From Tethya wilhelma (Eukaryota > Porifera > Demospongiae > Tethyida > Tethyidae): a stretch of DNA of 64,000 nt. Positions 30,901 through 43,300 of this stretch are shown piece after piece. Numbering within the stretch: the first letter of the stretch is position 1; the number at the start of each line of letters is the position of its first letter. Location of the stretch: NCBI GenBank assembly GCA_964030475.1, contig CAXIPT010000001.1, positions 17,280,269 to 17,344,268 of the forward strand, read 5' to 3'. Below the pieces are notes generated by a model. The model did no database searches and was not told where the DNA came from. It saw only the letters and a program-made list of their open reading frames with translations. The translations under genes and the position numbers were made by a program.

Positions 30901-33900
30901 TGCATACACTGATAGGCATTGACTCAGATTGATGAAGGTTTATCAGGAATCCAATTGGTCAGCTGCTACATTGTACCTGGGTAAGTGGCACTTGTGGATG
31001 TATGCATTTGTATAGACAATAGCATGTGTATATTATGCATTCACAGTGCTAAACTATATCTCTTATCTCTTGTTTAGTAAGTATCAATCTTTTCCCTTGC
31101 AGTCGGCAGGAAGACATTTTTCAGGATTGGGTTAGAGTGGAATGTGTTCTCATGAACTTTGAACTCTCTTCAACTGAGTCAAACACTGTACAACTGGCAG
31201 AAATATCATCCGAGGGTCTCCTGGTCTCCTCAGCTCAACCTATCATTGTTCCATCCTCTGCCACCACCGTTTCCAGTGAGTCAACCAAACACTCACCAAT
31301 CATTGTGCACATGTACATTAATTTCATTCTGTGCATGCACACACTGGCATGTAGGTACTGGGTTTTGTAATGCAGAAATCACTCTTGGCGTATTATTCAA
31401 TTACTTTTGGCCTGAAACTCGTGCGGGAAATGTTGCTACTCTTCCTTGTGAGCTTGGTCCTGAAGTAGTTGGTGGAGTAGCTAGCAGAGCTTGTGATGGT
31501 GAAACAGCTCAATGGCAACTTACTTCATTTAGCGAGTGTTTTTCAGGTATGTGTTTTCCTACTTTGCATAGCTATTTGAGCTATTTCCTTTCAATAATTA
31601 TTACAATAAGTTTGTAAGCAGATATAGTGTGAATAATTTACTGCTAAACACAACAGGAAGTTGTGCATGGCACTCATTCTTCATGCAATCAGCACGAAAC
31701 CCAATGCATGAAACAATATTTTATGTATCCATCAAATTTTGATATAAATTACCGCAGCTGTGATTGTGGAATGGGATACTACCAGTGTCACAGTATCTGA
31801 AGAACAACCTTCAGTGTCAGTCTGTGCCAGAGTCACCAACCCTGAATTGAGCATTCCAGAAGAGACAGAGATTGTTTTGTTTCTCCCCATTCAAACCCAG
31901 GACTCAACTGCTCTTGGTACAAAGACACACACATAACATTGGATTTTCTGTATTGATTTTATGTTGTTCTTATTCTGTAGCAACTGAAGACTATGAAGCA
32001 TTGGATCAGGGGCTTTCATTCAATTTTGTTTCTCAAGATATGGACTGTGTGACAGTCTCTCTTATTGATGACTCAATTTCCGAGGATGATGAAGTATTCT
32101 TCATTGTAGCCACAGACCAAGACCACCTTATGGTTGGAAATGGACAAGTGCAAGTCACCATCCAGGATGAAGACTGTAATTTGGAGAAGCTATGATTATT
32201 GCTGATATGGCATTGGACTGATGGCAATTTCAATTTTTTTTCATACAGTTGCTGTTGTTGGAATAGTGGAAGATCAACTGACAATCGACCATTTGGAGGG
32301 AATTCCAACCTTTGAACTCTGCGTGTTTTGTAGTTCCTCTGTTCGAGATGTTCAATTAAATGTGATGGCTCAACCAGGCACCGCTCAAGGTAAACTAAGG
32401 TTTCTTGACAATATTGATTTTGTGACCATCTCTATGTGTTTATTAAAGAGCCAGACTACGAATTGCTCAGCAGCAGTATCGTGTGTGAGGGAAACACACC
32501 TAGTGTGTGTGTGACTGTGTCCATCATTGATGACCCGATCTTCGAGAGTACAGAATCCTTCACTTTGTCTCTAGTTCCATTCAGTGAGAGAGTGACTGTT
32601 CAGAATGACATGTCTACTGTTGTCATTACTGATAATGATGGTAATGCTCACCATAAGGTGGAGGTCTTATACCTAGGTTTTAGAATTGTTTCTTTCTTTT
32701 TTCTTTCTACATGTAGCGGTGACAGTCAGAATGGAGCAAGATGTGTACACTCCTATTGAATCTGAGTCCTTATTTGCTGTGTGTGCTGTCCTGGATGGAC
32801 AGACTGAGGTTTCTGTGGCTATCACACTAACTCCCGTGTCCATGACAACCGAATTCAGTGCCCAAGGTGGAGAAGTACAATTTTAGACTTAGACTAATAT
32901 TAATTTCATGATGCTGGTTTTTTTACACAGCTGGCACGGACTACGTTAGTGTCCCTCAAGAGTTTATATTTACCCAGTCCAACTCTGAGGGGCCTATGTG
33001 CTTGCCTTTGGGTCTTCAAGATGATAACATTGCAGAAGGCACTGAAGAATTTTCAGTGATTCTTTCTACCAGTAGCAGTCTACCTGGAGTGATCGTTGGA
33101 TTGAACGAAGCCACCATCAACATCCTTGACAATGATGGTAAGAATCTCCTAGACAGTTGATTTTGTGACAATGATGCTTTTTTTCCTTACCAATATGTAA
33201 CAACTTTTGATGCATTAATTTACCCCATGCATACAGTTGTTACAGTTGGATTTCAGCAGACTACCTTGGATCTATCTGAAGATGTTGGCATTACTGAAGT
33301 GTGTGCTGTACTCATGGAGGGCAATTTTGAGAGAGATTTTGTTCTTCAAATTTTTGATGAACCGCTAACGGCTTCAGGTATGTTAAGCAGACCAATCGTG
33401 ATGGATGATATTTTTACTCATACTTCTTCTGTCATTTCAGCCATCAGTGACTACCAGCTTGGTTCAGAATCTCTAACGTTTCTAGTAGCACTGCCCAGTC
33501 AACCTGTCTGTGTATCTGTTACAATAGTGGATGATGATCTCCCAGAGAATATGGAGGAGTTTTCGTTGGAAACACTTTCTGCGCTGTCTTATGTTGTGAA
33601 TGAACCTGCCATCCTCACTGTCAATATTCTGGACAATGATGGTAAGCGATGGGAGGAGGATCAATGTGCATTATTATACACAGCTGTATTACTCTTCTCT
33701 GTATGCATGCTTGTATAGATGTGACAGTTACCATTCGGCAGTCGAGTTACACTGTAGCTGAGGGGAGTGATCAAATGATTGTAAATGTGAGAGTATGTGN
33801 ATACATAGTTAACACTTTAAATGGAAGAAAGCTTCTGGAAGAAAGCTTCGAAAGCCTTCACCCCCTAAAACAACTGACTCTGAAAGCAGCAGCAATGACT

Positions 33901-36900
33901 TGGACGTGTCTTGTAGTAGACGAATTGATTACACCATTCGTGATGGAGTGCCTGGCCTGTCAGTTTACCGTAGAAATCCTAATCCTAAATGGTCACCAAT
34001 AACTCCCAGTCCAGTAGCATCTAGAACTAGAACTAAACGTAAACTACAATAGTAATTTAGTGTTCTGGCTGCCAGTTTTGTCTGGTTGACCCTCAGTTCA
34101 TAGCTTTTCCTGTCACATCATGCACATAATTATTATGTCTGTCAATCATTTGTGCACTGTAAAGCAATAATAATAATAATAATAATAATAAATGACCTGT
34201 CACAGCAAATTCGGTCCGGGTGAATTTGGTCCGGGGGGACAAAATTCCCCAATTGAAATTTTAGGGAAAAAAGTCCGGGGGACCAAATTCCCTAGGGAAA
34301 TTGGTCCTCCATGGAGAATTTGGTCCGGCAGTATATTTGTGCAGTACTGAGAGATAAGGCGCTACCGAGGTGCTGTACGTCTGCAGGTTGGCCTGTTGAC
34401 ATTATTTCAAGTACTTAGTTGAGTGTCACAAGTCATTTTAGTGATGAATTTGCATTTTAAAGTACATATTTTTTTAATAATAGCTATAATAGAATAAAAA
34501 ACAGGTGACAATCAAGTTACAATGAACATTTAGTACAAAGCCAGGGGATTCTTGAATTGTCAAGAACTGTCTGGGGTACATCATCCACACAGTGGATATG
34601 ATACCATTCGGCACACTCACTGCACTCAACCATACAGTGATTCATCTCAGGCATCCGACATGTGCAGAAGACTGCAACATCTTGTGTAGCTCTAATCATT
34701 GCTTTCCTTGCTCTTCTTTCTCTGATGCATGGAAACATCTCCATCTTTCTATTTTGGAAACACCTCCATAGATGACGCCTCATTTCCTTTTGATTGAATT
34801 GAAATTCTTCTGGTTGCCTTCCAAAAGCAAGTGTAGTGGCAAATGCTATCGCAAAAAGACCACAGTCACACGTTCCAGCTTGTATAGGAACATCAATGAA
34901 CTTTAGTGTAATGTTTGCATGTGTTGTGTAGAGTATGCTTGCAATCTGAGCTTCAGCAATTGTGTTGACGGAAGAGTATAAGCTGTCATACACATAGACA
35001 GTTGGATGAGTGACGCCAATTGTTGATACTGTCAACCAGTGTCCTCGTCCATTGTTCAGAACCTGTACAAACTCATCATGGTGAACATTGTAGGTCATGG
35101 TCAACCCCAACGCAACACTTTGAAGACCAGACACAGGACTGATATCCTGCAGTAGCAGTTGAGCAGCATCAATTATCGAATCTGTTAACCATCCAACCGG
35201 GCTGAGCAGGATCTCTCGGTCAGTATTTGCTAGTCCCAAATCAGGAATCCACATTTTCACTGGAGTGTTTGACTTGCATTTGTACGTCTCAACACATATT
35301 GGCTTCTGAGAGGGTTTTGGCTGGGCAGATTTCATTGTGGGAGGAGAGGCGGGACATGCTCTCTGCTTCTTCACGTTTCGAGAGGGGGCAGAGTTCGTTG
35401 TGGGAGGAGGAGAGGCGGGAGGTGCTCTCTGCTTCTTCACGTTTCGAGAGGGGGCAGGAGAGGTGGGAGGTGCTCTCTGCTTCACCTTTCGAGAGGGGGC
35501 AGAGTTCGTTGTGGGAGGAGGAGAGGTGGGAGGTGCTCTCTGCTTCACCTTTCGAGAGGGGGCAGAGTTCGTTGTGGGAGGAGGAGAGGTGGGAGGTGCT
35601 CTCTGCTTCACCTTTCGAGAGGGGGCAGAGTTCGTTGTGGGAGGAGGAGAGGCGGGAGGTGCTCTCTGCTTCTTCACGCTTCGAGAGGGTGTCTGTTGGG
35701 CTAAGCTTGCTGTGGTAGCAGATTTAGATACTGGTGAGGGTTGAAAGGAAGATGAGAAAAAGCTGGGAAAGTAGCCTCCCATATGCTCAGGAGTACTAGT
35801 AATCACATCACCACCACCCTAGAAGAGTAAAAATAATTATGATTAGAAAATTGAGGTATATCATGCACACGAACGTGACATTTATTACTGTACATCTATA
35901 TACCTGGGTAGAAGATTCAGACCATGAAGTTGTCTCATGTTTAGGCATTCTTACTGTGTTCCGTGTAGGATTGTTCATAGCACCCTAAAACATACAAAAA
36001 AAATCTTGTAACATGTGCCAGAATAGAAATGAGCTTATTTCAAGTACCTCTGTGAACTCATCATTAGACAGTGACTGGAGAACAGCAGCATCTGTCATGC
36101 CTTCATCAACGGATGGCGACTTGGGAGACAAGCTAGAAGCAATATTCTTGTCTGGTCTAGGCTTGTCAAAACATGAAAGGTCGGGAGGTAGAGGAAACGT
36201 CTCATCAAGGAGACGTTCAAGTCGGATAATGGTGTCATCCTGCAAAGTATAGATAATTATAGATCATATGGCCAGATTTTGCTAACTAAAATTAAATACT
36301 CACTTGTGAAACAGAAGGTCTGTCTGGCTGTGAGGTTTCAGATTCCTCCTTGGAAACAGCATGATCTGAGTCAGTATCCTGTGTAAATTTACAGTTGGTT
36401 AGAATTGTTAATTATGCCGATAATACTACATCAAAACTTACATCTGGTTTGTGATAAGGCTTCAGATGAGCACCAGTGGCACGAGCTTTGGAACTACCAT
36501 CTTCAGAGATCAGCTCATAGACTCCATTTCCGACTTTTCTTTCAATAACAAAGGGACCTACAAATCTAGCATCTAGCTTTCCACCTTTCCTCTTTTTCCG
36601 GGTAAAGTCTTTTTTCAAGACAAGCTGTCCTGTCTCAAAAAGGTGTGGTTTTGCATGTTTGTTGTCATAGAGTTCTTTTTGTTTCTTTTGGGCAGCTAGA
36701 ATGTTAGTCTTAGCTTCTTCCAACCGTTGTGCCCGCTCCTTTGAAAGTTGTGACAGATCAGGGTCAGCCATGTTGTCATACTGAACACATTCTTCCTCAG
36801 GAGATGCCTTCTCAATGTCAAGATCTATAGGAAGAGTGGCACGGCGATTAAACATCAACTGGAATGGGGTGAACTTAGACGATTCATGTCGAGAGGTGTT

Positions 36901-39900
36901 ATAGGCAAAGACACATGTGTCTAAGTATGCACTCCACTTGCTCTTCTTGGAGTGGACATACTTCACAAGCATACGTTGCAATGTTTGGTTGAATCTTTCA
37001 ACCAGTCCATTGGCCTATAGTATACAAACAGGAATAATAATCAAAGTGCAATTGAAGACATTCAATTATTGACCTGTGGGTGGTAGGGAGTAGTGAGTCT
37101 TCTCTTTATTCCAAGGAGGTTGGCTAGTGTGTTGTCGAGCTCATTGTTGAATTCCTTCCCGTTGTCGGAAAGGATGACACGAGGAAGCCCCAGACGCATA
37201 AACAGCTGAAACACAACAGATATAATTATAATTATTATAATAATATACTATAATACAAGTGGACTCATTACGCTCGGGTTCTATATACTGCTATTTACCT
37301 TGAATAGGGCATCTGCAACTGAGGCAGCTGACTTATCCACAGTTGGAACTGCTTCACACCACTTTGTAAAGTAGTCTGTGGTTGTTAAGATGAATTTGCT
37401 GCCATCTTCAGCTATTGGAGACAATGGGCCAATGAAATCAATTCCAACCATGTACCATGGTGATTTCACTGAAATCGGATGAAGCTGAGGTGTGCCGGTG
37501 GTGAGTTTTCGATTCATATGCTGGCACACATCACATTTCATCAACTAAAAGAGAAAAATATTCAAATAATTATTACCCAACAACAAAATTTAACGTATAA
37601 TGTACCATTTCTTGAATATCCTTGTACATTCCGAGCCAGATACATCTCTCCTTGATCCGATGGAATGTTTTCTCTCTACCCAAGTGACCAGAAGTGGCAT
37701 CAACATGACATGCGAGCAAAATCTTCTTCTGTTCATCAACTGACTGAATGTAGCGTAGCAGTACCTCCACCTGACAGACCATAGAATTTGATAAATATAT
37801 GATCATGCATGCATGCCTTTTCTCTACTATTAAAATCAAGTTATGCTAGCTTCCTTACTTTTTTTCCTTCATGATCTTTTCTTGATTCTTTATAGAACAA
37901 TTCTCCATTATCAGTGACAGAGAAGTTCTGAGCCTTTCTTCTAATGGTCCTTTTCTTATTGTCAGAGCAGCCAGGTGGATAGCTTTTAGTGGTGATGTAC
38001 TTGTAGGCCAGATCGACCAGGTCAGCTTCATTCTCCTCCATGACTCTCTAGGACTGCGATCATTTTGACACCTGCCAAATCCACGAGTTTTATAGACTCA
38101 AGCAGCTAGAAAGGTTGCTCTGATTGGTTGCTCATGGTCTTTGAACAATTTGGCTGACACGGCGGGTCACACAGAGTTCGTGCGTCACAAACTTCAAAGA
38201 CTGGTCTCTAATCATCAGTTGCTGCAAGTCAAGGCCGGCCCAGCTAGTCCAGAGCTTGAAAAACGCTCCTGCTGTATCCAAAATGAGCTAAACACAAAGC
38301 AAACCACAGCAAACTGAGCCGGACCATTTTCCCCAGACACGGACCAAATTCTCCAACTACTTCCACAGGGAATTTGGTCCGGGGGACAAAATTCCCCAGG
38401 GAATTATGTCCCCCGGACCAAATTCCCTGGCGGACAACATTCCCCGTGACAGACCACGCCTTCGGTTCTTAGCGATTTAGCTATTGAAGCCCTCAGAATG
38501 CTTGTACATTGTATAGTAAACGAGGGCGGAGCTGTACTATAACAAGCATTCTTCATGCTTCTATTAAAATCGCTAAGAACCTCAGGCTAGGTCACAAACC
38601 TATACATGATGCATGCTCACAATGACACATGCTGGGTAAATCCGCTCACTAGTCATGAATCGTGAGCTCGAGAACACCAAACAAAATCTACAGACAGCCA
38701 ATGTGGTCCCTAGGGATGAGCTGATTATCTAGCTATCTTCATTTGCAAGGAAGGTATAGCTCTGGAACAGTGATGTGATTAAACCAGATATGCACAACTG
38801 AGTTTCAACAAACGGAGGAAATACAGACTTCTTTGCTTTGAGTGAGTGTTCATTGATGGTTGATGATGTATTACCAAGGGCTAAAGAAATGATCAGTTCA
38901 ATGTGTGATGCAATCAATTTCTCAGTCTGCAGATGGACCTGCTACTGCAGAAGATATCCAACAAACTTGCTTGGTTGATCCATTGAACAGCTTTCACATT
39001 TTGCATGTGCCTTAAAACTGTTTTGACTTCCTTTTATGGTTTTGAGTTTATGTAACGGATGTACACACCCACCGTATTAATTCCAGTTTCATGGCTGCTG
39101 TACCAAAGACTTCTGTTTCTTTCGTTCTAAACGGCAAGGCAGTGGTGGTAGATGGTGCCAGTCCTAGCCTGAGTCTCAATGAGTGGATCAGGTGCCAGCC
39201 TGGCCTCACAGGCACCAAGAAGATGTGTGGGGAAGGAGGATGTGGGTGCTGTGTGGTGGCAGCTACTTTTGACGACCCTCTCTCACAGAAGAAGACCACC
39301 ATTGCCATCAATTCGGTATACAAATCCATACCAATAGCTTCATAGGTAAAATATATCTTTTTTAAATGTGTATGTGTGTCTATGTAGTGTCTGTGCCGTG
39401 TCTATTCGATTGAAGGGTGGAGCATCACCACTGTTGAGGGAATTGGATCGTAAGAGCTTGTACTAAGTAGACATGATAGCTGTTGTCAGAGGTTCACTGC
39501 TTTCTTGATTATTTAGCTCAAAAACAGGACTCCATGCTGTCCAGGAGCGTATTGTTGAGTACAATGCAAGTCAGTGTGGCTACTGCACTCCGGGATTTGT
39601 GATGAGCATGTACAGGTAAGTCATGTCAATGTGTGTTCAAAAATTACCTCTCTTCTGAGTTATCTTTCCAGACAGTTGATTGTGTGTGCATGTATATATA
39701 ATTATCATGTTGTTCAGTTTGCTCCAAAAGAATCCCAAACCAACCAAGCAAGAGATTGAGGACAGTTTTGATGGCAATATCTGCCGTTGTACTGGTAAGC
39801 TAGTCTTGCATGCCAGACTTCCTCGGAAAATGGGGGTCTGGCACACAAGACTACTGATAAGCATATATAGTGCATTAATAACTTGCAGAGCTATAAAAAT

Positions 39901-40244
39901 AATCAACTAATAAACTTTTCCCTTAGGATATAGACCAATTTTGGATGCCATGAAATCATTTGTTGATAAAGGGTGTGACATTGAGGTTAGCCTACTCAGC
40001 AAGAATTTTGTAGCAATAAAATTATGTGGTTTATGCTTGTTTTCCAGGACCTGAGTTCAAAGGTCTGTCCAAAGACTGGGGAGGCTTGTAGCGGGGCTAG
40101 TGATGCGACATCACTGTGCCGAGGGTACAGGAGACTGGAGTCCGATCCTCAGTGGTACTGCCCCACGTCCCTATCAGAGCTGACAGCAATTGTTGCAAAC
40201 AACTCATCTAGGAGCATCAAGCTACTAGCAGGGGACACTGGAAG

Positions 40245-40301
<57 letters not shown>

Positions 40302-43300
40302 NNNNNNNNNNTGTGTCAGTTGCTGAGAATGTTGTGCTAGCTAGAAATGTGACAGTTTTAGTCCAAACACTGTCTGGAACAGCTGAAGGTATATGACATT
40401 CCATTGCAATCTGTTAGTTATTTCAAGTAGTTTCAAATATCTTTCCTTCAGTTGGACTAGATTTCAGTGCTACATCTGCTGAGCTAATACTGGAAGCTTC
40501 AGTATCAACCTCTTGTACACTGATAACCATCATTAGTGATGGTCTTTTAGAAATGAATGAAAACTTCTCCATTTCTCTGACTTCCACTGACAGAAGTGTC
40601 TTCATTGATGACCCAACATCCATCATCACCATCCTTGACAATGATAGTATGACTGTGACTGATACATTAGTCAAACTTATATTTGAGATTTTTATTTGTT
40701 ACTTATATTCACAGCGGTAACTGTGGGCTTCCAAGAAGTCAGCTATGAGGTGAACGAAGGGAACTCCTCTGTGACTGTGTGTGCTGTCCTGACAGGACAG
40801 ACAGTCATAGATGTTGAAGTCAGTCTCTTTACTCTGATACTAGAACAACAAACAGCAGGTAAACGTGGCTATATGACCTGATAGAGCAATTGTACACTAT
40901 ATCCACTCCTTATGTTCAAAAAGATTTAGAAGACTTTGTACCAGTGCAAGAGATGTCGGTGCTCTTCAACTCTGGTTCTTTGCAACAACAGTGCATTGAT
41001 ATTGAGATTGTTGATGATACCATTTTTGAGAACACAGAGGGATTTTCAATTTCACTATCTTTAGTGGACTCGATAGTGTTTCTAAATCCAGATTTAACAA
41101 CCGTTAGTATAACTGATAATGATGGTAAGGAACTGCTTCATTCTCTTTGTTTTCAGGAGTAACTTGAAAAAAAAATCAATAAATCTTTATGTAGGTGTCG
41201 ACATTAGGTTTGAGCAAGAAGGTTATGAGGTAGCTGAATTGATGGGATCTATAGAAGTGTGTGTTGTAGTTGATGGAGATATCCAGAGAGATGTACCTAT
41301 TGTGATATCCTCAATGTCTGATTCTTCACAAGGTATACCAGGAGAAGTGTTTTCTCTGACTGTTACTTCTTTTTCAATGTTATGTACAGAACTTTTTATT
41401 TCCCTACCTAGCTCTTGTTAGTTTTCCCTTCCCTTTGTATTAATACTATGCAGCTGATGCTGACTTTTCACCCCTTGCTGATGAGGAACTCACTCTCACT
41501 CCTGCTCAGTCCACACAGTGTACAGTGATTGATATTGTTACAGACAATGTTTTGGAGGACAGTGAGATTTTTGTTTTAGCCCTCTCTTCACCTATTGAGA
41601 CTGTCAACGTCGCAACAATGTCTATTCCAATAATGATTCTTGATAATTCTAGTAAGTTTACTATGTAAAGTTTGATGTATGCACAGATAGTATGGTGAAT
41701 AATTTTATGCTTTTCTGCATGTCCTGTATTTCTGTACTTTTATACTGTATCTGTACTTTTCATGTTTTAGCAATCACAATAAGCCTGCAAGAATCCTCTA
41801 TAGCTGTGGATGAAGATGTTGGCACTTTGGATGTGTGTGCTGTGATTACCAGTGGTGGAATTGAACGAGACACTGTCCTGCTTTTCACTGTCACTGCTCA
41901 GAGTGCAATAAGTGAGCTGTAGTATATTATTACATGTAGCCTCAGCTGCATGTATATAGCTCTTTTTTCATATCAGTGCAACTATAGTGAAAGCACTCTA
42001 ATATATGCAGGTGGTAATGATTTTGTTTCCATGGTGCCAAGTGCCCTTACCTTTGAGCCAGAAACTGCCACTGAGCCATTGTGTGGGAGTATTGTGATCA
42101 TGGATGACTCAGCTATAGAAGATGAGGAAGTGTTCACTGTTCAGATTGTTTCCTCTGATAGAGTATCAATTGAAATAGACACAACTGTTGTTACGATCAT
42201 AGATAATGATGGTCAGTTGTTGAAACTGTCAAAATTATTCTATTGTTGCTGTAGAATGATCTCTGTGTGTGTGTATAATGCTAGTTGTGACTGTGGGGTT
42301 TACTCAAGACTATTCCAGTGATGAAGACAGTGGTGTAGCAGTTGTGTGTGTGGAGTTGTTCAGTGGGCCCATTGAGACTACACTGGAAGTGCCTGTCTTC
42401 CTGTCAACAGTAAATGTTGGAAGTGCTCAAGGTTTCATACTGTTGCTAAATAAAAATTTGACTGTTTATTAATTTTTTGAAATCTCCCCTTGTCATGCAG
42501 CTGGGATTGATTTTGTTCCTGTGTTGGAATCACCAGTGATGTTTGGATCAGGATCAACAGTGGGGAGAGAAGAGTGCCTTAATATCACAATCATTGACGA
42601 CTCCCTTGTGGAACCCTCCGAACAGTTTCAAGTGTCCATTAGAGATGATCCTGACATCTCCATTAACTCTCCCACAACAACTGTGACTATTACTGACAAT
42701 GATGGTATACGATTTGCTCCTGAATTCCCTATAATTATGAGATTGAACTTCAGAAGCTATTTTCTATTCCTTTAGTTGTGACAGTACAGTGGATGTCACC
42801 AACATACATGGTGGATGAAGGGGAGGAGGTCCAAGTGTGTGCCACTCTCAATGCAGCTGCTCAAATACCGGTGTCTGTCTCTCTCTCAACAACTCCAGAA
42901 AGTGCCAGTGGTAAGTATATGGCCAGCTCTCCCATGTGTGTGTCCATTCTAGCATATTTCATCATCATAGTATTTTATTGATTGTATACAGCTGGTGATG
43001 ACTACTCTGAGACACCACTGCCTGATCTTGTCTTTCCTGTGGGATCACTGGTGGAGTGTGCCTCCATTGCCACCATCAATGACTCTGTTATTGAAAATCT
43101 AGAGACATTCATTGTTCAAGTTTCAAGTACAGACCTGAGTGTTGTTGTCATTGGGAATCCTTCCTTGACAACCATCTTTATCACTGATAATGACGGTAAG
43201 TTTTCTTGATTATCTAAGTTTTCTTCAGATTGCAAGACTCGAGCAGTGCATGTTGTGATAATAATTTTGATTTACTTCTCTCATCCATTGTAGCAACGGA

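Larger units (their letters stand above)
34198..38451 (-). mobile_element. Complete Ginger-type DNA transposon with TIRs and 4-bp TSD
   Basis: The element is 4,254 bp. It begins TGTCACAGCAAATTCGGTCC and ends with the inverse GTGACA at 38446-38451. The target duplication GACC is perfect on both sides (34194-34197 and 38452-38455). It contains one minus-strand gene coding an integrase-like DDE transposase fused to a Ulp1-type protease and a PHD finger. There is no reverse transcriptase and no LTR. Gypsy-like integrase, 4-bp duplication, TGT ends and PHD/Ulp1 domains match what is known of Ginger elements. Frames are intact, so it may be young or still active. It sits inside a foldback MITE. Confidence 0.85.

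Noticed and set aside
35227..35744. Two repetitive plus-strand frames ([14 protein letters not shown] and [15 protein letters not shown])
   Set aside because: They are antisense readings of the Pro-rich minisatellite inside the Ginger transposase exon.
34517..38041. Gypsy-type LTR retrotransposon
   Set aside because: The integrase is gypsy-like, but no reverse transcriptase, gag or LTRs are present, and the inverted ends with a 4-bp duplication fit a Ginger DNA transposon.
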